A DNA stretch of 64,000 bases from JAAXGI01 sp965206975. GTDB taxonomy: Bacteria; Gemmatimonadota; Gemmatimonadetes; Longimicrobiales; Gaopeijiaceae. The translations under genes were made by a program, and so were the position numbers. Of the stretch, positions 1-8,395 are shown one piece after another; the first letter of the stretch is position 1, and each line of letters begins with the position of its first letter. The DNA lies in NCBI GenBank assembly GCA_965206975.1, contig OZ242253.1, positions 124,001 through 188,000 of the forward strand, given 5' to 3'. The notes under the pieces were generated by a model. It had not been told where the DNA came from and searched no databases. It saw nothing but the letters and a program-made list of their open reading frames with translations.

Positions 1-1174
1 GATCGGCTCCGTGATCCGCGAGAAGGCGCATGACGTTGTGTTGGTTGAAACGCGCGGCGAGCCAAAACGGCGTCGCTCCGATGAACGGTTGGTCAAAGTA
101 GAAATCGAAGGCATCGCGCCGCGTCGGTGTCGAAACTCGAAGCACGGCGTTCGGATCTGCTCCGTGGGCGAGGAGAGCCCTCACGGATCTCTCGGTCCTC
201 CGCAGGATCGCCGCATGCAGGGCGGTGTAACCACCCTCGTCGGCGTTCGGGTCGGCACCCTGCTCAAGCAAGAATTCAACCAACTCTTCCGCGTCGTTCG
301 GCAACCGTGCGTGGGGCGACGCGAGGAGCCCGCCGATGGCAGCCCGGTTACCAACTCGACTCTGCTGTGGAAAGTACCAATCACGCTCTAGGATGGAGTG
401 GATCGCCATAGTCGTGGCACTGATCCCCCAGGCAGTCTGGTCGTCTACATCAGCACCTCCCGCCACGAGCCTCTCTGCCACGGCCAGGTCCCCTGCCCGA
501 GCTGCGAACAGCAAGGGCGTGAAGCCCCCTTGCTCGATCCAGACCAGTAGATCCGGATGTTGGTCCGACCCACTACCCCCTTGGAAGCGTTGCGACCATG
601 TATTTGAGCGGGCATGCACGTCGGCGCCGTGGGCGAGCAACACCTCCACCACTTGCGGGTGACGCTGCGCCGCCGCCCACATGAGCGCGGTCTGCCCGCG
701 CGTAGCCCTCACGTTCGGGTCCGCACCCCTGGTTAGCAGCAGCGTCACCAGCTCTGTCTTGCCCGCACGCGCGGCGGTCATCACTGATGTCTCGCCGGAC
801 AGGAGTGCGGCATCCGGGTCCGCCCCGGCGTCTAGCAGCTTCTCTGCTATAGCCGCGTCTCCGCGCTCGGCCGTCGTCCACAGGGGCGTAACACCGAGAT
901 CGTCGGCCACAGCCGCATCGGCACCGGCGCCAAGCAAGAGGTCGACTGTTTCGAGATCACCCCAATAGCTCGCCCAATGAAGCGGCGTCATGCCACCCCC
1001 GGCCTGATTGACGTCCGCCCCTTGCTCGACGAGAACGCGCACCGTCTCCCATTGAGCGGCCCTGGCCGCCTCGACGATGTCCAGATCGACCGCAGCGCTA
1101 TTCGCCCCGATGAGGCTTAGGGAAAGTCCGAGTACGACAACGCGTTGCCAGATGCACGCACCTATCCGCTGCAT
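1..1174 (-). CDS. Ankyrin-repeat protein, exported (partial, C-terminus off the left edge)
   Basis: Reading the minus strand from an ATG at 1174 gives one open frame to the window edge, about 391 codons without a stop. A purine-rich GGAGG sits just upstream of the ATG. The N-terminus (MQRIGACIWQRVV, then a hydrophobic stretch) looks like a signal peptide. The rest is a run of ankyrin repeats with the typical TPLHWAS, GADPN and VELLLAHGAD patterns, interrupted by a less regular stretch at about residues 200-270. Ankyrin repeats are protein-binding scaffolds, so no enzyme activity is implied. It lies directly downstream of the DUF1552 and DUF1592 genes on the same strand and is probably co-transcribed with them. 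The C-terminus is not in the window. Confidence 0.85.
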   Translation of the reverse strand, partial: MQRIGACIWQRVVVLGLSLSLIGANSAAVDLDIVEAARAAQWETVRVLVEQGADVNQAGGGMTPLHWASYWGDLETVDLLLGAGADAAVADDLGVTPLWTTAERGDAAIAEKLLDAGADPDAALLSGETSVMTAARAGKTELVTLLLTRGADPNVRATRGQTALMWAAAQRHPQVVEVLLAHGADVHARSNTWSQRFQGGSGSDQHPDLLVWIEQGGFTPLLFAARAGDLAVAERLVAGGADVDDQTAWGISATTMAIHSILERDWYFPQQSRVGNRAAIGGLLASPHARLPNDAEELVEFLLEQGADPNADEGGYTALHAAILRRTERSVRALLAHGADPNAVLRVSTPTRRDAFDFYFDQPFIGATPFWLAARFNQHNVMRLLADHGAD

Positions 1175-1240
1175 GACTGCCTCCGTCCCATTGCGACAGT
1201 TATCACCTCGCGAGGCTGCCCCGCCCGAAAACCGCCGTCC

Positions 1241-2659
1241 CTATATTCCAGAGAGCCCCTCGAACGAGCTCCCCGTGGTTCTCGCGCCGATCCGGTCACT
1301 CGGCTGGAGCGGGAGCTCGCCCGTGCTCGCTCCGACATGGTCAACCGGTACGTCGAACTTATCCATGATCGAAACGAGTAGGTTTGCCAGCATCGGTCGG
1401 TCTGAGTAACTGAGATGCCGGCCGCCCTTGAGGCGCCCAGCTCCGCCGCCCACTAACAACACGGGGAGGTTATCGGGTGCGTGCGCATTGCTGTTCGAAA
1501 TGCCTGCGCCATACAGGATCGATATATTGTCCAAAAGCGATCCGTCGATGTCCGGTGTAGCGGCGAGCTTCTCCAGATAGTTGCCGAATTTGGAGAGGTG
1601 ATACCGGTTGATTGTGGACAACCGATTAATCATCTCAGGAGCGTCGTTGTGATGCGACAGCGGATGGTGCGCCTCGGCCACACCTGCTTGAGGGTACTGA
1701 CGGCCGCTCTGCTCCTTGGCGAGCATGAATGTGATCACGCGTGTTAGGTCCGTCTGAAGCGCTAACACCATTAGGTCCTGCATCAGCTCCATATGCTGAT
1801 CGAAGTCCGATGGTGCACCTGCAGGCTGATCCATCACAGGTAGCTCGAGGTCGATCTGCGCTTCAGCCAATCCAATGCGCCGTTCGACATCACGTAGTGC
1901 CTCCGTATACTGCTCCATCTTGACCTTGTCCTGCGCGCCCAGATCCCGGTTGAGGGAGCGCAGTTCTTCCCACACGGAGTCCAGAATGCTGCTCTGCTGC
2001 CGTAGCCGCTTCGCCCGCGCCGCCCGCTCCGTGCTCCCACTATCACCGAACAGACGCTCGAACACAGATCGCGGATTGTAGTCCATGGGCAAGGGCTGCG
2101 TGGCGCTACGCCACGAGATCGTGCTCGTGTAGGCACAGCTCAGCGCCCCCGTGCATGCACCCGCCATGGCCGGAGCATCCATGGAGAGCTCAAGCGACGC
2201 CAGTTGTGTGTGCTGGCCCAACTCCCTCGCCAGCAATTGGTCTATCGACACGTCCGCGATAATCTCCACTTCATTTCGTCCCCCGCGCGGCGTCCCTGTC
2301 AAAAACGATCCGGAGGCCCCCGCGTGCAGGGCGTTCCATGTCGAGTAGAGGCCCGAGAACTGGATGATGTGATTTTGGAACGGCGCCAGTTCCTCGAGCA
2401 GGGGCGTGAGCTTGAGCTCCTCTTCAAGCATACCGGCGTGCGGTGGGACGAAGTTGCGTCCCTGTCCCGATGGCGTCCAATACTCCATGGCCATCCCATT
2501 TGGCACGTAGAACGCTTGGAACCGATGCGGACGCGTTGGAGCGCTCTGTCCAAGCATCCGGGCAGGGATCATGGCTTCAAGGAACGGCAGCGACACTCCG
2601 GCACCCAAGCCACGTAGTAAAGTTCGCCTGGATATCGTTTTTCCGGTGATGATGTTCAT
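1241..2659 (-). CDS. DUF1552 domain protein, Tat-exported
   Basis: 472 residues. The N-terminus carries a twin-arginine signal (SRRTLLRGLGAGVSLPFLEA). The remainder matches the DUF1552 family by its order of segments: FQAFYVPNGMAMEYWTP near the start, SFLTGTPRGG, SIDQLLARELG, LDSVWEELRSL and HHPLSHHNDAP. The family's biochemical role is not known to me. It is almost always paired with a DUF1592/DUF1587/DUF1588/DUF1585 cytochrome, as here: the cytochrome ends 31 bases upstream on the same strand. I infer a periplasmic partner of that haem protein. Start ATG at 2659 keeps the whole Tat motif. Confidence 0.88.
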   Translation of the reverse strand: MNIITGKTISRRTLLRGLGAGVSLPFLEAMIPARMLGQSAPTRPHRFQAFYVPNGMAMEYWTPSGQGRNFVPPHAGMLEEELKLTPLLEELAPFQNHIIQFSGLYSTWNALHAGASGSFLTGTPRGGRNEVEIIADVSIDQLLARELGQHTQLASLELSMDAPAMAGACTGALSCAYTSTISWRSATQPLPMDYNPRSVFERLFGDSGSTERAARAKRLRQQSSILDSVWEELRSLNRDLGAQDKVKMEQYTEALRDVERRIGLAEAQIDLELPVMDQPAGAPSDFDQHMELMQDLMVLALQTDLTRVITFMLAKEQSGRQYPQAGVAEAHHPLSHHNDAPEMINRLSTINRYHLSKFGNYLEKLAATPDIDGSLLDNISILYGAGISNSNAHAPDNLPVLLVGGGAGRLKGGRHLSYSDRPMLANLLVSIMDKFDVPVDHVGASTGELPLQPSDRIGARTTGSSFEGLSGI

Positions 2660-2690
2660 AAATCCGCTCCCTGTTGGCCCCTGATAACCT

Positions 2691-5225
2691 TCAATTCGTC
2701 GCCTCTGTCGCCTTCCGCATCAGAAAGGCGGGACTCTCGACGATCCCAGCAATAATCGATGACCAGCGGTACTCATCGGCCTCCGCACCCCGGACGATTT
2801 GTCGAACTGCTGACCGGTCATAGTACTCCAGCCTACGCCCAAGCGCGTAGGCCATGAGCTTTTCAGTCAGATTGGTGACAAACTGCTTGCCCTGAAAGTA
2901 CTCCCGCAGCCCCACGAAACCGTTGAGTTCCTCGCCGCTCGGCATACTGCCCAAAGCATCGATCGGATTGCCACGCTCGTCAGTCAACCGCCAACCGCCG
3001 ATGACATCGAAGTTCTCCAGCGCGAACCCGATGGGATCAATCATCCCGTGACAAGAGTTGCAGCTCGGGTTGGTCCTATGCGCGGACAACCGCTCCCTTA
3101 TCGACGGTGGTCTGAGCCCTTGGTCCACCGCCGCCAGATTTGTGTCCACGCCGGATGGAGGTGGGGGCGGTGGCATACCGAGCATGTTATCCATCAGCCA
3201 TTTACCACGCAGTACCGGCGATGTCCGGTCCGGGTAAGACGACACCGACAGTATGGCTCCGTGCGCCAGCAGTCCTCCCCGCTGATCTGGGTTGGGAAGG
3301 GTGACTCGCCGGAATTGCGAGCCGTAGACGCCCGGGATTCCATAATGGCGCGCCAGTCGTTCGTTCAAGTAGGTATAGTCCGCGCCGATCAGGTCTAGTA
3401 CGCTGCGATCCTCGCGGAGCGTACTAGCAACGAACATCTCTGTCTCCCGTTGGAGCGCCCTCAGCAGATTCCCGTCATACTGGGGGTAGTCGATTGGATC
3501 CACTTTCACTTCCTCGAGCCGGCGCAGATTCAACCACTGGGCAGCAAAATCGTGTACGATCGCGTCCTCGGAGCGAGGGTCCGCCAACATTCTCTGCACC
3601 TCCTGCTCCAAGATCCTCGGATCCGCCAGCTGTTCGCTCTCGGCTAGATCGAGCAAACGCTCGTCGGGCACACTGCTCCACAAGAAGAACGACAGCCGCG
3701 AGGCCAGTTCTAGGTCGCTCAAACGATAGATGTCACCCGGAGCCGCATCTTCCGGGTCCTGATAGACGCGCAGCAAGAACGCAGAGGATACAAGCATTCT
3801 TTCAAGTGCGAATTGAATCCCCGCCTCAAAGCCGCCACCGTCCTCTCGGCCCATGCGGTAAAACTCGAGCAGGGTCCGTACTTCTTGGTCCGTTGGCGAT
3901 CGACGATACGCACGCCGCGCCGTTGTCTCTAGGATCTCCGTGGCGCACGCCTCCTCTTCCGCTCCGAGGTCCGGATGACATGCGAAGATCTTTCTACGGC
4001 TCGGCGTGTCCTCGGCGAATCCGGTGATCTCGAACGGCCCTTCCAGATCGATGAATTGCACAGCCGAGTACCCCATGTAGATTTCGTCATTCGCGATTAC
4101 CCGGCCCCTCTGCTTCGGCTGAGGCAGGTCCTGCGGCTCCCACAGGTCGCGCACGTACGTGACCGACACCAGGTGAGGTCCGGCTTCCACCGGGAAGCGG
4201 GCCACTAGATTCTCGTCTGCAAACTGCATATACGATTCCCAATCGGGTGTCCCGAACGAGGTCGCGTTGCCGGCGTAACCTCCGGAGACAGCAGGGGTTC
4301 CCGGCGCCTCTCCTCCGATCGGGAATCGATGCACTAGCTCGCCATCGATGCGGACGTCGATCTGCTGCGGCCACCCCATCCCCATCATGTACTCTTGATA
4401 CTGCCGGCGAAGGTGCAGCCTGACGCGATACTCTCCGTCTGCGGGAAACTCATGCCTAAACGCGGCCCCGCCGCGCGACCCAAGCGGCGCATCGTCGCTC
4501 AGCCTTCCCAATCCTGCTTCCTGCTCTACGTGTAGCGGGATCTCAACTACACGACCCTCTGGACCCATGGGCGGTAGGCCCACAGCTAGGCGGGTTACCT
4601 GACGGGCCACAGACATGTACCGCTCGAGATGTGCCGTCGTGAAGGAGAGCGCCGCCGCGTAGTTGTCAAAGCTGCCGTCCGCTGTCTGGTCCCCAGGGAG
4701 AAGCGCCGCCACATCCACATCGACGCTGAATAAATCGCGAACCGAGTTTCTGTACTCGGCCCGATTCAGTCGGTGAATCGCGCTGATCCTCCCTGGATCC
4801 GCATTCGCTGGCCATGCAGCGTCAAGCTGAGTCTCCAGATAGCTCGCTAGCTGATCATAGGTGTGCGGATCCGGTCGGGGCATGCCGGCCGGAGGCATTG
4901 TACCCGTTCGTAGCCTCCGGATCACTCTCTCCCATGTTTCCGGATTCGTCTCCGGCGCTTCGACGTTCGCCACATCAAGCGTCAGCCCTGCGGTGTTCAG
5001 TGCCTCGTTGTGGCACACGACGCAATACGTGTCCAGGAGTTCCCTCGGAGTCTCCGGAATCGGCCGTGTTTCCGGCAACGTCGCGGCAGCTATCGCTCCC
5101 GGCTGCCCCTGTCGCGACAGCGTCTGACTCTGACACCCCAACAGTAACGCGAGTCCCACCCCGATAGTCAGCGGGAGCGACAGCACCGGCGTATGTCGTA
5201 CGGGCGTGTACCTATTTTTTGCCAT
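2691..5225 (-). CDS. DUF1592/DUF1588/DUF1585 cytochrome c-like protein
   Basis: 844 residues with an N-terminal hydrophobic export signal; a Cys at the end of the hydrophobic stretch (ALLLGCQSQ) suggests a lipoprotein. An N-terminal haem site CVVCH lies at about residues 70-74. The chain then follows the planctomycete-type arrangement: DUF1587 (RLNRAEYRNSVRDLF), DUF1595, DUF1592 (ASRLSFFLWSSVPDERLL), DUF1588 (TSPVLRGKWLMDNMLG then a run of prolines) and DUF1585 with a second haem site CNSCH followed by GMIDPIGFALENFD. Two CxxCH sites predict a dihaem periplasmic protein. The substrate is unknown. RBS-like GGAGAAGGG precedes the ATG. It is the first gene of the run with the DUF1552 and ankyrin genes. 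Confidence 0.88.
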   Translation of the reverse strand: MAKNRYTPVRHTPVLSLPLTIGVGLALLLGCQSQTLSRQGQPGAIAAATLPETRPIPETPRELLDTYCVVCHNEALNTAGLTLDVANVEAPETNPETWERVIRRLRTGTMPPAGMPRPDPHTYDQLASYLETQLDAAWPANADPGRISAIHRLNRAEYRNSVRDLFSVDVDVAALLPGDQTADGSFDNYAAALSFTTAHLERYMSVARQVTRLAVGLPPMGPEGRVVEIPLHVEQEAGLGRLSDDAPLGSRGGAAFRHEFPADGEYRVRLHLRRQYQEYMMGMGWPQQIDVRIDGELVHRFPIGGEAPGTPAVSGGYAGNATSFGTPDWESYMQFADENLVARFPVEAGPHLVSVTYVRDLWEPQDLPQPKQRGRVIANDEIYMGYSAVQFIDLEGPFEITGFAEDTPSRRKIFACHPDLGAEEEACATEILETTARRAYRRSPTDQEVRTLLEFYRMGREDGGGFEAGIQFALERMLVSSAFLLRVYQDPEDAAPGDIYRLSDLELASRLSFFLWSSVPDERLLDLAESEQLADPRILEQEVQRMLADPRSEDAIVHDFAAQWLNLRRLEEVKVDPIDYPQYDGNLLRALQRETEMFVASTLREDRSVLDLIGADYTYLNERLARHYGIPGVYGSQFRRVTLPNPDQRGGLLAHGAILSVSSYPDRTSPVLRGKWLMDNMLGMPPPPPPSGVDTNLAAVDQGLRPPSIRERLSAHRTNPSCNSCHGMIDPIGFALENFDVIGGWRLTDERGNPIDALGSMPSGEELNGFVGLREYFQGKQFVTNLTEKLMAYALGRRLEYYDRSAVRQIVRGAEADEYRWSSIIAGIVESPAFLMRKATEATN

Positions 5226-5441
5226 ATCCCTTCTCCGAGACCCACAAGTCGATCGGTCGACTATCCCTACACCTGATACAGTGTTGGCCGACTAGACGTT
5301 CCCCTCGAACCGGCCCCGGTTTTCCCGGAAAGCTGGATGACTCACCAACAGCGGTGCCATTCGACAGTTGAGCAAGCTAACTGCTTCACCCGGTCGGCGA
5401 GTAAACCGTTGATCGAACTTGCCCGGCTCCCGCAAAAACCG

Positions 5442-7103
5442 TCAGATTTCCCCTCCATTGAGGGCCGCATCTCTTCCCGCTACGCGACCAAAGACGAGAC
5501 ATCGCCCCAACCCGTGTTGAGCGAATCCCCCCTGGGTCTCGCCCGCACAGTAGAGGCCTGGTATCACCTCCCCTTGAAGGTCGATCACCTGGGCCCTTGT
5601 ATTTGTCCTAAGACCCGTTAACGAGTCGTGTAGGATAGGCGTAGACCAAGCTGCATAGAATGGAGGCGTCTGGATCTTGTTCCTCGGAGTGGGCTTCCCG
5701 AAGTCTTCATCTATTCCTGAATCAACGAAGGAGTTATATCGGGCGACAGTCTCTTCCAGGACCGCCGCCGGCATAGCGATTGTCTGATACGGATTTCTGA
5801 TTCTGCCTGCGAGTTCTGCGATCGTATCTGCGCCGAAAAACCAGTCGCTGTCGGGCTTGATGTACGGTGGAGTGGGATCCCACCGCTGGCGGGCCACCGC
5901 TTCCGCATCGAAGATGGCCCATATCGGTCCTCCTCCGTCCAGTTTGTTCGGATTCCCATGGTAGGCCAAGGCCGCGTTGTAGAAATCATGGCCTCCACCC
6001 AGCTCATTATGGAAACGCCGACCCAACTCCGTTACCATAATCGCGTTTTGCCAATCCACCGCACTGAGGCCAGAACCGGGTGTCTGATCAAACATGGGGC
6101 TATCAGCCAGCCAAATCAGATTCCCGTAACCCCACGGAGTCCCTATGTGGGCCGCTTTCGATATCCAATTGCCCGCCTCAACGGTCTGATTCGCGGTCGA
6201 CCAGAGCGAGGCTCCTACGGCCATGGCGGCAAGCTCCCCATCGGCCGTCTGCTTGGAATACGGCTCACCAGCGACCTGATATTCCTCCGTTAACCTGGGA
6301 TCGAATATCCGGCGGAATAATACATTGCTTGTGTGACCGCCGGTAGCGAGGAGTATGCCCCTGGTTCCCCGGATCCGCACTTCCATACCCTCGTGGACCG
6401 CGACGATTCCGAGGACCCTTCCAGAAGTCGGCGCTTCCCGGACAACTCTCGTCATCTTGTGGAGCAGCAGCATCTCTGCCCCTTTATTCCTGGCGCTCCG
6501 CTCCAGGGCTCGAATGAGTCCAGATCCAACCCTGCTGGGGTGCGAGGTAATGAGCTCCTCGTAGATTGGCCACTGGACGGATCGTCCTTGCCTCTGAGGC
6601 ATGTCACTACCGCCCAGCACATGGTCTTGAAAGTCAACCCCGTTCTCCACAAGCCATTCGAAGGTGGCCGCATTCTCGTCGGCGAAGGCGCGCACCATCT
6701 CGCGGTCACTGTACCGGCTCTGTAAGCGCTCATGGTTTATCCAGTCCTCAAAGACCCGATCTGCCGAGTCCTCCACCCCGTACTCCTCCTGTCTACTCGT
6801 TCCACCACCGAGGTTCACGTTTCCCCCGCTTACAATTCCGTGTCCACCGATGTCATAGTTCTCCTCGACCATGATCACCGAGACTCCGTGGTCGAGCGCG
6901 GAAACCGCCCCAGCGAGGCCGGCCGTTCCTGCCCCGACGACGACGAAATCCGCTGTCCAGTCCCAATCTTGGATGCTCTCTCGTGCATTCGCCTCGGAGC
7001 TCACCAGCCCCGCCAGAGCAGTCGCGCCCAAGCCGGCGGTTGCGCCGCTCTTCACAAAATCTCTTCTGCTGATCTTCGCGTCGTTATGCTTCTTTCTGCT
7101 CAT
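5442..7103 (-). CDS. FAD-dependent oxidoreductase (fumarate reductase/ketosteroid dehydrogenase-like), Tat-exported
   Basis: A twin-arginine signal (ISRRDFVKSGATAGLGATAL) precedes an FAD-binding Rossmann fold with VVVGAGTAGLAGAVSALDHG and an acidic end to the second strand. The C-terminal end has GLYCAGETQGGFAQHG and GRVAGRDAA, the second FAD-contact region of the FAD_binding_2 (fumarate reductase/succinate dehydrogenase flavoprotein) family. I chose the ATG at 7103 because GGGAGGAAC lies just before it; an in-frame GTG at 7136 directly after the upstream stop gives 11 more residues but no better site. The exact substrate cannot be read from sequence. It follows the plug-domain gene by about 33 bases, so the two are probably co-transcribed. 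Confidence 0.85.
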   Translation of the reverse strand: MSRKKHNDAKISRRDFVKSGATAGLGATALAGLVSSEANARESIQDWDWTADFVVVGAGTAGLAGAVSALDHGVSVIMVEENYDIGGHGIVSGGNVNLGGGTSRQEEYGVEDSADRVFEDWINHERLQSRYSDREMVRAFADENAATFEWLVENGVDFQDHVLGGSDMPQRQGRSVQWPIYEELITSHPSRVGSGLIRALERSARNKGAEMLLLHKMTRVVREAPTSGRVLGIVAVHEGMEVRIRGTRGILLATGGHTSNVLFRRIFDPRLTEEYQVAGEPYSKQTADGELAAMAVGASLWSTANQTVEAGNWISKAAHIGTPWGYGNLIWLADSPMFDQTPGSGLSAVDWQNAIMVTELGRRFHNELGGGHDFYNAALAYHGNPNKLDGGGPIWAIFDAEAVARQRWDPTPPYIKPDSDWFFGADTIAELAGRIRNPYQTIAMPAAVLEETVARYNSFVDSGIDEDFGKPTPRNKIQTPPFYAAWSTPILHDSLTGLRTNTRAQVIDLQGEVIPGLYCAGETQGGFAQHGLGRCLVFGRVAGRDAALNGGEI

Positions 7104-7136
7104 GTTCCTCCCTCCGAGGGCGAGTGGCGTTTGCAC

Positions 7137-7976
7137 TCATCTGCTGCCGAGCATGACAAGGATTGCGAGGCCTCCGGCGGCAAGCGCACGCCTCCAGGTA
7201 AGCCCTTCTCCTCCGGTGGTGCCTGGATCGCGGCTCCAAACCATGATGACACCGCACGTGCTGTTCGCCAAATACTGGGTGGGAGCCAGTGCGCCATGGT
7301 AGACCTCGATCCCTTCAATCGAGCCGACGGAAAACATCTGGTCGATTTCACTTAGTCGAGATACCGGGAGGCCGTCACTTACGACGGTAGGGGTACAGCC
7401 CCCACGAAGGCGGACTCGTGCTCCTTGGCCGACTCGACCTTCAGTCACGCGGGCCCCGGGGATCATCCGGAAGAGATCCGACGCACGTATTGGCGAGCGC
7501 GCCACGATGTCCTCCCGAGTCAAGAAGTGCCCTGACGCATGCGCACGGCGTTCGTAGAACCCTGCCAGTTCGAGTTTTGTCTGGCGTCTAGCGATCGCAA
7601 CGACCGGGGCGAGGTCGAAATCTACCTCGGTCATCTCCACACGGACGTCGACGATACCGCCCCTGGAGAGCGTCAGGAAATGGGAGACCGGTGTGAACGA
7701 GGCAGCGCCTACCCTTATCTCATAGGTGCCGAGAGGAAAGATATCCGTTTGGAAACCGCCATCCACATCGGACTCCCCTGCCCAGAGAAGCTCTTCCTCG
7801 GTACCGGAGCCATCGAAGCTGATCGTCGCCGACGGGATCGAATGACCCGTCACACGACTCAGGACTGATCCGATTAGACGGACCCCTCCCTCCGGTTCGA
7901 GGCTAAGGGCCGCGTCCTGAGCTGCCACGCCAGTCGGAAGAACCAAAACACACGAGAAGATCGCAAGGATTCTCAT
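7137..7976 (-). CDS. Carboxypeptidase-regulatory-like plus TonB plug-domain protein without a barrel
   Basis: About 279 residues from the preferred ATG at 7976 (signal peptide MRILAIFSCVLVLPTGVAAQ); an earlier in-frame start at 8015 is less signal-like. After the signal comes a carboxypeptidase regulatory-like beta-sandwich (RLIGSVLSRVTGHSIPSATI to GTYEIRVGAASF). A TonB-receptor plug domain follows (SDLFRMIPGARVTEG, RVRLRGGCTPTVVSDGLPV, SIEGIEVYHGALAPTQY). The protein ends soon after, with a short hydrophobic segment and MLGSR; there is no 22-strand barrel. Such short plug-only proteins are known in Gemmatimonadota and related groups; their function is not established. The flavoprotein gene follows immediately. 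Confidence 0.78.
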   Translation of the reverse strand: MRILAIFSCVLVLPTGVAAQDAALSLEPEGGVRLIGSVLSRVTGHSIPSATISFDGSGTEEELLWAGESDVDGGFQTDIFPLGTYEIRVGAASFTPVSHFLTLSRGGIVDVRVEMTEVDFDLAPVVAIARRQTKLELAGFYERRAHASGHFLTREDIVARSPIRASDLFRMIPGARVTEGRVGQGARVRLRGGCTPTVVSDGLPVSRLSEIDQMFSVGSIEGIEVYHGALAPTQYLANSTCGVIMVWSRDPGTTGGEGLTWRRALAAGGLAILVMLGSR

Positions 7977-8015
7977 CTGATTCTCGCCAACATTTCTCAC
8001 ACGGCGCGGACACAC

Positions 8016-8395
8016 AGGCTGACTCGTCTCGGTCGCGGGTGGACCTCTACGGGTGGACCTCTAAGGTGCGAGAAGCGACTAAACTTACGGGGCCAGCGGC
8101 CAAACGGACAGGGTGGCCATCTGCAGACTACCGAACCGGACCTAGCGATCCATGCTGCTATGTGAAACGGACCAGCGACGAGGAGTCGGAGCCGGCAAGA
8201 TGGCTCGGGAGCGGGTTGGTTCTCGGCTCCATGGCGCTATAGTGCGAGCGTTATGGGCTGACGATCTGTAGGAATCTTCCGAGCGGCTGAACATCGCCCC
8301 GAGTCAGGACGGGGGGGATGGTGCTCGGTTTGGGTTTCTGAAGCTGGAAGCGAAGGTCTTGCTCGCCCGAACCCGATCCTACAGCGGGAGCATGA
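8016..8395. other. Intergenic stretch with a short tandem duplication
   Basis: About 380 bases between the multicopper oxidase stop and the plug-domain gene. I see no credible gene. The one structural feature is a 14-base unit (gggtggacctctac) at 8037-8050 repeated at 8051-8064 with one mismatch at the last base. The stretch should contain the promoter of the plug-domain gene, but I cannot point to clear -35/-10 boxes. Confidence 0.5.
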
